Shown here piece by piece: positions 21,928-30,374 of a DNA stretch of 43,291 bases. The notes beneath the pieces are model-generated. The model had not been told where the DNA came from, did no database searches, and saw only the letters and a program-made list of their open reading frames with translations. This DNA comes from an uncultured Bacteroidales bacterium (GTDB lineage: Bacteria > Bacteroidota > Bacteroidia > Bacteroidales > F082), in NCBI GenBank assembly GCA_937896505.1, contig CALBNP010000194.1, positions 1 to 43,291 on the forward strand, in the 5' to 3' direction. A program made the position numbers and the translations under genes. Each line of letters opens with the position of its first letter. Position 1 is the stretch's first letter.

Positions 21928-24900
21928 ATGAGGAAACGCATACTTCTTGCAGCAATTTTCGTGGCAATGGCTATGGGAACGCTGCATGCACAAGATTTCT
22001 TTTCGACCGACAAGACTGCCTTTCTTGACCAACTGACAGCCTATCTGAACAGTTCCACTTCGAAAGCCGACCGCGATGAAGCGGCAGACATGATGCCGAG
22101 TTTCGCCGAGGTGTGGAATACCCGATACAGTGGCCGCGACGTGGAAGCGGTGGTGAGAATGTGCAACCATTTTCATGCCCATGGAGGCAACAAGGCCTAT
22201 TTCGACATCTTCACCTTGACGGAAATCCTGAATAAGATTCCGCTGACGGGTATGCCACAAACCGATATCCATAACTGGATTTGCTACTCCGACCAAAGAA
22301 GCCAAAAGTCGCTGACGGGTTTCGACAAGTACCTCACATCGTGCCGACAAGTGTTTGTAGATAAGGTGCTTGTGGGCAAAGGCAACTCCAAATGGACCTT
22401 GCGCGATGCCAAGATGGGTTTCCCGTCCGACAACGAATGGCGCGTGAGCATCAATGGCGACTTGGCTTTGGTTTCGCAGAAAGACGAGTCGGTGATTCAT
22501 GCTACTTCTGGAGCGTTTTATCCCGAGACCAACACCTGGAAGGGCAGTGGTGGCCGCGTTGATTGGGCGCGTTTCGACATCTCGCCCGATCTGGTGTATT
22601 GCGAATTGCCTTCGCATTACCAACTCGACCTAACCCATTCTGAATATACCATCGACTCGGTGATTTTCCACGACAAACACTATTTCGAGGAAAGCATCCT
22701 GGGTCAATTTGAGGACAAAGTGATGGTGAATGCGCCTAATGAAAAGACCATGTTTCCACGTGTAAAGTCATACCGCTCAGATTATTACATCCGTGACATT
22801 CTCAATGATGTGGATTTCAGCGGAGGCCTTGGCATGATGGGCAACCAGGTGGATGTGTTTGGTGGTGTTGACAAGAAAGCCATCTTTACCTTCCGCCGCA
22901 GCAACAAGGAATTCCTAAGAGTGCAGGCTCAGCGTTTTCTGCTTTCGAACGAGGAAGTGCTTGCTTCCGAGCATGTCTCGATGCGACTTTACATGACCGA
23001 CTCTATCAGTAGAGACATTGATTCCATCTATCACAATGGTTTGGGCTTCAGATACGACAACCACAAGCGCTCGGCCATCTTTTTCCGCTCGGAAAAAGGC
23101 TATGGCGACGGCCCGTTCCACGACCATTATCATGGCTTGGACATCTTCCTTGAGGCCATGTATTGCAGTCCCGACAACAACATCGTGACTTTCCGCCGCA
23201 TGGAAGGCCTCAATCCGAAGAGCGAAGGCGATGTGCTGTCAGTCAATTATTTCCGTGCCGACGAGTTCAACCTGCTGCGTGGCTTGGATGGCCGACATCC
23301 TATGGTCCGTATCGAGAAATATCTGCAAGATTACGGTAACCCTGACCGCCCTAACATGTTCAATGCCGGCGATTTGGCTTCCTATCTGCAATTCCCTATC
23401 GAGCAAGTCATCTCCATGCTGCTGCGCTTGCAGGCTGAGGGTTATGTGGAATATTTTTCCGATACAAAAGATGTGCTCGTCTTGCCGCGCTTCTATGATG
23501 TTTTGGAGTCGTCGCGCGAAAACATCGATTTCGATGTGCTCAAGTTCCACACCGTGACCAACAACCAGCAACCCAACATCCGCCTCGACCTCAACACCAA
23601 CGACTTGCTTCTGTTTGGCATCACCAGCACCATCGACGGCATCGAAGGCTCTGCCATCTCGTTGAGTGACCGTAAATATGTCGTCATCGTTCCCGACAAT
23701 GGCCGCGTCGTTTTCAAGAAAGGCCGCGATTTCCGCTTCTCGGGCGGCATCATCTCGGGCATGTTCGAGTTCTTCACCAAGGACTGCCTCTTCACTTACG
23801 AGGACTTTATGATTGACATGGCCAAAATCGACTCGTTGCGCCTTTATGCCCGTGCCGACAACCACATCATTCCCGTTTCGGGCACCATCGAGAAACTGAA
23901 GGGACACCTGATGATTGACCGTGGCAACAACAAGTCGAGTAGGGAAGAGACCCCTGAATACCCTATTTTCTATAGCGACGACAACGCTTATAAGTTCTAT
24001 CGTCATATCAATTCGGGAGTCTTCAATCCTGGCAATGTCGATTCGCTGGCGACAGCTGACGACTTGGCCGACAAATTCTATTTCTCGGTCTATCCTTTCA
24101 GGGTCGATAGCCTCAACGACCTCTCGATGCGCAAGGTGCGATTCGATGGCGAGCTGGTGTCGGCAGGCATCTTCCAGACCTTCGAAGAACCTCTCGTCGT
24201 GATGGATGACTATTCGTTGGGTTTCAGTCACCAGATTGGCAACGGAACCTCCGACACATACGGAATGTATGGCGATTTGGGCCGTTTCCACAACACGATT
24301 CACCTTTCCGAAACGGGCTTCTGGGGCGATGGCCAACTCGACTACCAAACTTCGACATTCAATTCGGACCAGTTCATGTTCTATTTGGATTCGGTGACCG
24401 GAATCACCAACCAATTTGCGATGAAGCCATTGGCCGATGGCATGCTTTATCCTACCGCATCGGCTGATGCCTTGCGCATGAAATGGGATGTCTATACGCC
24501 AGCCTTGACGACGGAAACCATTGAGAATCCAATTTGTATGTATGACGGTACCAAGTTTTTCGGCAAGACTACCCTGACACCTGAAGGCTATTCTGCCGAT
24601 GGTAAGATGCGCTTCGGCTATACTGAATTTGACTCCGACCATTTCGCCTTGGATTCGCGAACCTTTGTGGCCGATTCAGCCGACTTCCGCCTGTATTCGT
24701 CAGACAGTACGACAGTGGCCTTCGCCGCAACCAATTATAAGGCCAACGTGAATTTCGACAGCCAAAAGGTCCAATATGAATACCTTAACGAAAACAGTAA
24801 CCTCGACTTCCCGATGAACCAGTTCGTGTGTTCGCTGCACGAAGCCGAATGGGACATGACCACCAACATGCTGCGCGTGTATAACCCAGAGGAGACCTTT

Positions 24901-26586
24901 GGCGACTATGCCACAGCGACAACCCACGAGGAACTGCTGGCCATCCACAACAATGCTTCGAAGTTCATCTCTCTGGTGCCCGAACACGATTCCTTGCAGT
25001 TCTACAGCATGAGCGCCGAATACGATATGACCAACTATCTGATTCATGCTCACGACGTTAAGATTATCCGTGTGGCCGATGCTGCCGTTTTCCCGTATGA
25101 CCATGATGTGGTTATCGACTCGGCCTCGCACTTGCAGCCTTTTGTCGGCGAACTTCTTGCCGATACCTTGAATATGAATCATCTCTTCAAGGATTCGGAG
25201 GTGACCATACGCAGCCGCAACGATTACCAAGCTCACGGCTATTGGGATTACGTTGCCGCCGACGGTAGCCGCACGCCTATCTTCTTCGACACTATCGCGC
25301 CAGTGAACGGAGTTACGAATGCACACGCGCAATTGATTGATTCTTCTGATTTTGAACTCAGTCCACAATTTGGATTCAAGGGCAATCTGAGCTTGAACGC
25401 AACAGAGCGGAATGGCTTCTTTGATGGTCATTTCGTATTGCTTGGTTTTGAGCCTTCGGGAAATCTGATGGCTGAACCGCAAGCTGATGACACGCTGGCT
25501 TTTGGACTTGTTTCGGAAAGCGAAACCCTTGATTCATTGAAGATGATGCCTCCCGAGGTCGTCATGCTGCGCGACACTTTGCCTGCCTTGAACCATTGGT
25601 TCGCATCGTCTGCACTCATTGATCCTGAAGCGATTGCGATACCTGTAAAGATGGAAACTATCCGCAAGGAGGATGAAGGCATGTGCAATGGCTTGTATTA
25701 CGAACTCGCCATTGATGGCGGTTATTTCGCTTCGTTCATGAGTCCGAAAACGGGACGGAACGAAACCGATGAGGTCGGACCGATGGATGGCTTGCTGCGT
25801 TACGAGGCTGCCAACAATCGCTTTGTAGTGACTGATACGGCCAACTTTAACACCTTCCTTACCCTTGACCAACGCGGAGTGATTGAAGGACGCGCCACCC
25901 TCGATCTGGGCTACGATTTGGCCTTGACCGATTTCGTGGTGCGTGGCGACTATACCCAATATCCGAATGACAGCATTGTGCTTCAAGGACTTAATGTCTT
26001 CAATGCCCCTATCATGGACGACAAGGTGTTGGAAGCTATGGCCGAAGTGTATGCCGGCATCGAGGGTGAGTCAATCGACCTTACAAAGACCAACTACCTT
26101 GATTATTTCCGTTCCGAAAACGATGCCGTGACGACTATCGAACTCGAGCGCAGCATTGAATTGGAAGGCTATCCGCAAATGGAAAACGACCATTTCTACA
26201 ACAAGACCATCGTCATCCCTGACCTGAAAATGGTTTGGAACGACCAACTGCACGCTTTTATTTCGGCCGGTAAGATTGGCATCGGCAACTTTGGCAAGCA
26301 TGTCGTCAACAAATATGTGGATGGCTATGTGGTGTTCGACCGCCGTTTGGGAAACATCACCTATCTCTTCATGGATGACCTGTTCATGACCTACATCAAC
26401 TACAACTGTGGCGACGGTCAGATGCAGATCCATGCAACATACGGCGACATCAACCAACGGCTGTATGACAAGAAGGAAAAGGCTCGCACGCTTAACAAGA
26501 ACGGCAAAGTGTTCGAGTATGTCGCCACGCCATACGATGCCCTTCTCGACTTCCTGAACCGACTCCGTTATGCTGGGATAGAGTAA
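21928..26586 (+). CDS. Very large secreted protein of unknown function (1552 aa)
   Basis: I do not recognise a named family. A signal peptide (MRKRILLAAIFVAMAMGTLHAQ) starts a 1552-residue protein without further membrane segments, so it should be periplasmic or outer-membrane associated. The sequence is rich in Asp, Ser, Phe and Tyr. It contains many short alternating beta-type strands ending in DS or SAD turns. One compact helical stretch (about 480-520, AGDLASYLQFPIEQVISMLLRLQAEGYVEYF) looks like a winged helix. The long middle (about 600-1400) looks like repeated beta-sheet units, perhaps a beta-helix or beta-solenoid. No catalytic motif, C-terminal sorting domain or barrel end was seen. 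It follows prmA by 20 nt. Codon use matches the core genes around it, so it is probably an old resident. Confidence 0.8.
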   Translation: MRKRILLAAIFVAMAMGTLHAQDFFSTDKTAFLDQLTAYLNSSTSKADRDEAADMMPSFAEVWNTRYSGRDVEAVVRMCNHFHAHGGNKAYFDIFTLTEILNKIPLTGMPQTDIHNWICYSDQRSQKSLTGFDKYLTSCRQVFVDKVLVGKGNSKWTLRDAKMGFPSDNEWRVSINGDLALVSQKDESVIHATSGAFYPETNTWKGSGGRVDWARFDISPDLVYCELPSHYQLDLTHSEYTIDSVIFHDKHYFEESILGQFEDKVMVNAPNEKTMFPRVKSYRSDYYIRDILNDVDFSGGLGMMGNQVDVFGGVDKKAIFTFRRSNKEFLRVQAQRFLLSNEEVLASEHVSMRLYMTDSISRDIDSIYHNGLGFRYDNHKRSAIFFRSEKGYGDGPFHDHYHGLDIFLEAMYCSPDNNIVTFRRMEGLNPKSEGDVLSVNYFRADEFNLLRGLDGRHPMVRIEKYLQDYGNPDRPNMFNAGDLASYLQFPIEQVISMLLRLQAEGYVEYFSDTKDVLVLPRFYDVLESSRENIDFDVLKFHTVTNNQQPNIRLDLNTNDLLLFGITSTIDGIEGSAISLSDRKYVVIVPDNGRVVFKKGRDFRFSGGIISGMFEFFTKDCLFTYEDFMIDMAKIDSLRLYARADNHIIPVSGTIEKLKGHLMIDRGNNKSSREETPEYPIFYSDDNAYKFYRHINSGVFNPGNVDSLATADDLADKFYFSVYPFRVDSLNDLSMRKVRFDGELVSAGIFQTFEEPLVVMDDYSLGFSHQIGNGTSDTYGMYGDLGRFHNTIHLSETGFWGDGQLDYQTSTFNSDQFMFYLDSVTGITNQFAMKPLADGMLYPTASADALRMKWDVYTPALTTETIENPICMYDGTKFFGKTTLTPEGYSADGKMRFGYTEFDSDHFALDSRTFVADSADFRLYSSDSTTVAFAATNYKANVNFDSQKVQYEYLNENSNLDFPMNQFVCSLHEAEWDMTTNMLRVYNPEETFGDYATATTHEELLAIHNNASKFISLVPEHDSLQFYSMSAEYDMTNYLIHAHDVKIIRVADAAVFPYDHDVVIDSASHLQPFVGELLADTLNMNHLFKDSEVTIRSRNDYQAHGYWDYVAADGSRTPIFFDTIAPVNGVTNAHAQLIDSSDFELSPQFGFKGNLSLNATERNGFFDGHFVLLGFEPSGNLMAEPQADDTLAFGLVSESETLDSLKMMPPEVVMLRDTLPALNHWFASSALIDPEAIAIPVKMETIRKEDEGMCNGLYYELAIDGGYFASFMSPKTGRNETDEVGPMDGLLRYEAANNRFVVTDTANFNTFLTLDQRGVIEGRATLDLGYDLALTDFVVRGDYTQYPNDSIVLQGLNVFNAPIMDDKVLEAMAEVYAGIEGESIDLTKTNYLDYFRSENDAVTTIELERSIELEGYPQMENDHFYNKTIVIPDLKMVWNDQLHAFISAGKIGIGNFGKHVVNKYVDGYVVFDRRLGNITYLFMDDLFMTYINYNCGDGQMQIHATYGDINQRLYDKKEKARTLNKNGKVFEYVATPYDALLDFLNRLRYAGIE

Positions 26587-27225
26587 TCACAATGTGACAA
26601 TAACAATGTCATCCCGAGAAAAGAGTGGCCACAATGTGACAAATAACAATGTCATACCGAGCCTGAAGGGCGAGTGTATCTATTGTTATTTGTCACATTG
26701 GAAAAAAAACTTGCTTATGCAAAGGCTCGCCAACGAATAGATACGCTCCTTCGTCGGTATGACATTCGTTGGCAAGCCTTGAGTGAACACAATGGGACAA
26801 ATAACAATGTCGTTCCGACCGAAGGGAGAGAATCTATTGTTATTTGCCCCATTGAAAAAAAGTCTGCTTATGCAAAGGCTCGCCAACGAATAGATACACT
26901 CCTTCGTCGGTATGACATTCGCCGGCAAGCCTTTGCTATCGGGCGAATAGATACACTCCTTCGTCGGTATGACATTCGCTGGCAAGCCTTTGCTATCGGG
27001 CGAATAGATACACTCCTTCGCGGTATGACATTCACCGGCAAGCCTTGAGTGAACACAATGGACAAATAACAATGTCATTCCGACCGAAGGGAGAGAATCT
27101 ATTGTTATTTGCCCCATTGAAAAAAAATCTGCTTATGCAAAGGCTCGCCAACGAATAGATACACTCCTTCGTCGGTATGATATTCGCCGGCAAACCTTTG
27201 TTGCAGGGCGAATGAATTATGGACA
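26587..27225. repeat. Cluster of two interleaved palindromic repeat families
   Basis: Type A units have arms ending AAATAACAAT / ATTGTTATTT: 26632-26650 with 26682-26700, 26790-26808 with 26836-26854, and 27056-27073 with 27101-27119, plus a broken copy at 26588-26628. Type B units carry GAATAGATAC..CCTTCGTCGGTATGACATTC: near 26729-26773, 26881-26937, 26945-27000, 27002-27045 and 27148-27190, three of them at an exact 57-nt period. The core of B is close to the reverse complement of the core of A. Open frames here are repeat translations, not genes. The last 100 bases before dnaN (27226-27327) hold only AT-rich promoter-like sequence. Confidence 0.8.
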
Positions 27226-27327
27226 TTTTCCAATTAATGAAATAATTTTCTGCAAAATGTCTTTGATATTCCAAATATTTGTATTTTTACAAGTTCAAAA
27301 AGTGAAGATTAATAAATACCTATCTAT

Positions 27328-28452
27328 ATGAAATTCATTGTATCAAGTTTAAAGTTATTGAAGAGTTTGCAAGCTCTGAGTGGTGTCATCGGTTCAAAGA
27401 ACACTCTCCCTATTTTGGATGATTTCTTGTTCCAACTCACCGAAAACGAATTGAAAATTACGACTTCCGACCTCGATGTCACAATGTCGGTGAAGCTGGT
27501 TCCCGACATGGTGGAAGGTGTTGGCGAGGTGACTATCCCAGCCCGTCTGCTGCTTGAAATCATGAAGAATTTCCCAGATGTGCCGATTACGGTTGCCGTT
27601 GACAACAACACTCTCGGCATCGAACTGATTGCCGGTGAAGGCCGTTATAAGTTGGTCGGTCACAAGAGCGACGAGTTCCCACAACTCCCGACGATGACTG
27701 AAACCGTTGCTTTCGAGATTCCTGCGAATGTGCTTTCGGCTGGTTTCGAGAAGACCGTTTTTGCGACCGGATCGGAAGAAATCCGTCCAGTAATGTCGGG
27801 CGTGCTCGTCGAGATGGGTCCTGATTTCCTTTCCTTCGTTGCTACCGATGCTCACAAGTTGGTCCGCTATCGCCGTTCCGACATCAAGACCGAAACGCCT
27901 GCATCGTTCATCATGCCCAAGAAGCCAATCAACCAGCTGAAGGGTATCATTAGCGGTATGGCCGACGAGATGGTGAAGGTGGAATTCAACAAGACCAATG
28001 CTTCGTTTGTGTTTGGCGACTACGTTTTGGTCTGCCGCCTCATCGAAGGCCGTTATCCAAACTACGATGCAGTCATCCCGAAGGTCAATCCTAACCAATT
28101 GGTCATCGACCGTCAGTCGTTCCTCTCGGCTATCCGCCGTGTGGCTGTATTCTCAAGCAAGGCTACCCATCAGGTGCGCTTCAAGATTGCTGGCCAGAAC
28201 ATCATGCTCACTGCCGAAGACCTTGATTTCGCCAACGAAGCCAAGGAACGCCTCACATGCTCCTACACTGGCGAGGACATGGAAATCGGTTTCAACTCAC
28301 GTTTCTTCCAAGAAATGCTGGGCAATACCAACGCACAGGAAGTGAAACTCGAAATGTCAGCCCCCAACCGTGCCGGCATCCTCACTCCAGTTGAAAACGA
28401 GAACGAATCGGAAGACTTGCTCATGCTTCTGATGCCTGTGATGCTGAACTAG
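27328..28452 (+). CDS. dnaN: DNA polymerase III beta subunit (sliding clamp)
   Basis: This 374-residue protein forms the ring that holds DNA polymerase III and other clients on DNA. It shows the three-domain clamp pattern: an N-terminal MKFIVSSLKLLKSLQALSGVIGSKNTLPILDDF, the central TEGR-like GEGRYKLVGHKSDEFP and RPVMSGVLVEM, and the C-terminal end LLMLLMPVMLN. That end supplies the usual M-P-x-M/R-L hydrophobic client pocket. Complete and of normal length. No dnaA, recF or origin-like DnaA boxes are visible nearby, so this is not a classic dnaA-dnaN locus. The gene is monocistronic with a strong terminator. Confidence 0.97.
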   Translation: MKFIVSSLKLLKSLQALSGVIGSKNTLPILDDFLFQLTENELKITTSDLDVTMSVKLVPDMVEGVGEVTIPARLLLEIMKNFPDVPITVAVDNNTLGIELIAGEGRYKLVGHKSDEFPQLPTMTETVAFEIPANVLSAGFEKTVFATGSEEIRPVMSGVLVEMGPDFLSFVATDAHKLVRYRRSDIKTETPASFIMPKKPINQLKGIISGMADEMVKVEFNKTNASFVFGDYVLVCRLIEGRYPNYDAVIPKVNPNQLVIDRQSFLSAIRRVAVFSSKATHQVRFKIAGQNIMLTAEDLDFANEAKERLTCSYTGEDMEIGFNSRFFQEMLGNTNAQEVKLEMSAPNRAGILTPVENENESEDLLMLLMPVMLN

Positions 28453-28477
28453 GATACCTTATATCCTTATACATTAC

Positions 28478-28508
28478 AAGTGCCTGGTTTTTATCAGGCA
28501 CTTTTTTT
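28478..28508 (+). terminator. Intrinsic terminator of dnaN
   Basis: AAGTGCCTG (28478-28486) pairs with CAGGCACTT (28495-28503) around an 8-nt loop, and the T run continues to 28508. It begins 26 nt after the dnaN stop codon. Confidence 0.88.
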
Positions 28509-28728
28509 GTTTGGACAATTAGGCATTCTGTGAGATAATAAACTCTCTGTGACCTCGAAAAGATTGAACTTCACTTGGCCCTGCATAAGCGTAGGGCAGC
28601 ACTCAGGTAGGCCATGCTGTACATCCATGCAGAATCGTAAACAAACTTTACGCCAATTGTAAGGTTTCTTTACATATTAGTTACGGCTCAATTCTGCAAA
28701 ATATTGATTATTAGAATATTATTATATA
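28509..28728 (+). other. Upstream control region of the exporter operon
   Basis: No gene seen. The first half contains a modest hairpin (GCCCT 28578-28582 with AGGGC 28593-28597, enclosed by TGGCC/GGCCA) of unknown meaning. The second half holds the two 17-bp palindromes listed separately, and AT-rich DNA that could bend to bring a bound activator to the sigma-54 promoter at 28729. Confidence 0.5.
28636..28674. promoter_or_regulatory. Paired 17-bp upstream activator sites (putative)
   Basis: Two inverted repeats of the same 6-5-6 design. Site 1 is CGTAAA-N5-TTTACG (28636-28652, perfect). Site 2 is TGTAAG-N5-TTTACA (28658-28674, one mismatch). Their centres are 22 bp apart, two helical turns, and about 85-110 bp upstream of the predicted sigma-54 start. 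Such paired dyads are the usual binding sites for NtrC-type activators. The likely binder is the NtrC-type protein encoded at 40854. Confidence 0.6.
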
Positions 28729-28744
28729 TGGCATGACTTGTGCT
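28729..28744 (+). promoter_or_regulatory. Putative sigma-54 promoter (-24/-12) of the exporter operon
   Basis: TGGCATGACTTGTGCT matches the consensus TGGCACG-N4-TTGCW at all but two positions and keeps the invariant GG-N10-GC spacing (GG 28730-28731, GC 28742-28743). Transcription would start near 28755, 15 nt before the TolC ATG. No TAnnTTTG box is visible in this gap. The NtrC-type gene in the same cluster supports the call. Confidence 0.65.
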
Positions 28745-28769
28745 AATCACATGCTATATATAATTAATT

Positions 28770-30122
28770 ATGGATAAATTGAAAATACTGGTTTTGGGTT
28801 GTGCGCTTTTGGCGGGTACCGCCCTTGAAGCGCAGACCGTTCGGAAAATGACCTTGAAAGACTGCATGGAATATGCCATCAGCAATTCGACGCAGATGCG
28901 CCTACAGCAAGCCGACCGCGATGACGAACGCATTGCCCGCCGCGATGCCATTCTAAGTGCCTTTACGCCAAGCATCCAGGGCAGCACCTACGCCTATAAT
29001 TATTATGGTAGAAACATTGACCCTGAGACGAATACGTTTGTCAATACGACTTCTTTCAACAATGGCTATTCCTTGTCGGGTGGCATTATGTTGTTCAATG
29101 GTTTTCAGGCAATTAACAATCTGAAAATCAGCAAGACAATGATGGAAATGGGCTTGAGTAAGGACCAGCAGGCCAAGGACGGCATTTGCCTGACCACGAT
29201 GGAGGCTTTTTATAATGCCGTTTATTATGCTGAAATGGTGAAGACTATGCAGATTCAGGTTGAGGCTGCAGAAAAGTCGTTGGCGTTGGCGCAAAAGCAG
29301 GAAAGTCTGGGTCAGAAAGGCCATGCCGATGTGGTGCAAATGGAAGCGGATTTGGCCGACCGCCGTTTTCAACTCATTGATATGCAGAATCTTTACAATG
29401 ATGCAATGATTAGCCTGAAAGATGTCATGTTTTGGCCTGTCGATGAGGATTTTGAAATTGATTGCGCAGTTGAAGATGAACGGATTTTGGAATTGGATGA
29501 TGACAATCCAAACTCCATAATCAGTTTTGCGAAGGCATCGAATGTTGATGCCTTGATTGCAAAAGGCACAATGGACAGAAGCAAGTTGGAATGGCGAACC
29601 GCCAAGTGGCAGTTGTTGCCATCTTTGAGTCTAAATGGTGGATGGTCAACGAGTTATTACACCTATCCGAACCAACTGGATTATGTTTCCACACCGTTTT
29701 TCAATCAGTTGCGCAACAACAGCGGCGAATACCTGCAAGTTTCGCTGAACATCCCGATTTTCGACCGTTTGTCGGCTCATTCCAATATTGCAAGGCGGAA
29801 AAATGAATTTCGTCGCGCCGAAGCAGAATACAATCAGACGATGAAAAACATTGAAAATGAGGTATATCGTGCCATTCAGGATAAGAACGGTGCTTGGGCT
29901 GCCTTGCTTCAGGCAGAACAGTTGGAAAAAGTTCAGGAAGAGGCTTTTGCGCTGAATGCCAAGCGTTTGGAACAAGGTCTGATTTCATCTATAGAATATC
30001 AAACGGCATCGGCGAAATATCTTGAAGCCAAAGCAAACCGACTTTACGCCTTGTTGAAATATTATATGAAATGCAGCGTTGTAAAGTATTATAAGGGAGT
30101 GAGTTATGTGGAACAATTTTGA
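28770..30122 (+). CDS. TolC-family outer membrane efflux protein
   Basis: A 450-residue protein with a signal peptide (MDKLKILVLGCALLAGTALEAQ) and two TolC/OEP repeats. Each repeat has long helices rich in Ala, Gln and Glu (MTLKDCMEYAISNSTQMRLQQADRDDERI; later EAEYNQTMKNIENEVYRAIQDKNGAWAALLQAEQLEKVQEEAFALNAKRLEQGLIS) and a beta segment (GGIMLFNGFQ; SLNIPIFDRLSAH). Trimers form the outer-membrane channel and periplasmic tunnel of tripartite exporters. It is the first gene of an operon continuing with an HlyD-type adaptor, two FtsX-type permeases and an ATPase, so the partner set is complete. A putative sigma-54 promoter precedes it. Confidence 0.93.
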   Translation: MDKLKILVLGCALLAGTALEAQTVRKMTLKDCMEYAISNSTQMRLQQADRDDERIARRDAILSAFTPSIQGSTYAYNYYGRNIDPETNTFVNTTSFNNGYSLSGGIMLFNGFQAINNLKISKTMMEMGLSKDQQAKDGICLTTMEAFYNAVYYAEMVKTMQIQVEAAEKSLALAQKQESLGQKGHADVVQMEADLADRRFQLIDMQNLYNDAMISLKDVMFWPVDEDFEIDCAVEDERILELDDDNPNSIISFAKASNVDALIAKGTMDRSKLEWRTAKWQLLPSLSLNGGWSTSYYTYPNQLDYVSTPFFNQLRNNSGEYLQVSLNIPIFDRLSAHSNIARRKNEFRRAEAEYNQTMKNIENEVYRAIQDKNGAWAALLQAEQLEKVQEEAFALNAKRLEQGLISSIEYQTASAKYLEAKANRLYALLKYYMKCSVVKYYKGVSYVEQF

Positions 30123-30374
30123 AAGTGGAAAGTTCTGAAGTGGAAAGTGGAAAGTTCTGAAGTGGAGAGTGGAGAGTTCTGAAGTGGAGAGTGGAAAGTT
30201 TTGAAGTGGAGAGTGGAAAGTTTTGAAGTGGAAAACGAAAAGATGAAAGGTTATCTCATAGTCTCAACATCCCCAAGTCTATATGTCAAACAGTCTAAAA
30301 GTCAAAATGTCTCCAAGTCTAAATGTCCCTTAGTCCCTAAGTCTAAATGTCAAACAGTCTAAAAAGTCAAAAAA
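30123..30374. repeat. Two simple-sequence tracts between the TolC and adaptor genes
   Basis: From 30121 to about 30235 the unit AGTGGAGAGTGGAAAGTTYTGA repeats about five times. From about 30259 to 30368 near-copies of AGTCTAAATGTC and AACAGTCTAAAAAGTC follow. The second tract is the reverse complement of words found at 15770-15848. No gene and no promoter box was seen, so the adaptor gene probably depends on read-through. Confidence 0.7.

Noticed and set aside
26881..27045. 57-nt periodic repeats as a CRISPR array
   Set aside because: The periodic units are near-identical through their whole length, so there are no unique spacers, and no cas genes are near.
26674..27117. Open frames of 65-143 residues on both strands in the repeat cluster
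   Set aside because: Their translations consist of repeated peptides (for example RIDTLLRRYDIRRQA) produced by the palindromic repeats. No start signal or independent coding pattern is present.
27328..28452. Replication origin near dnaN
   Set aside because: No dnaA, recF or gyrB gene and no cluster of DnaA boxes was seen. The surrounding repeats belong to dispersed families.
28576..28640. Small RNA gene in the gap before the TolC gene
   Set aside because: The only stem is short (GCCCT/AGGGC inside TGGCC/GGCCA) and there is no promoter box or terminator of its own.
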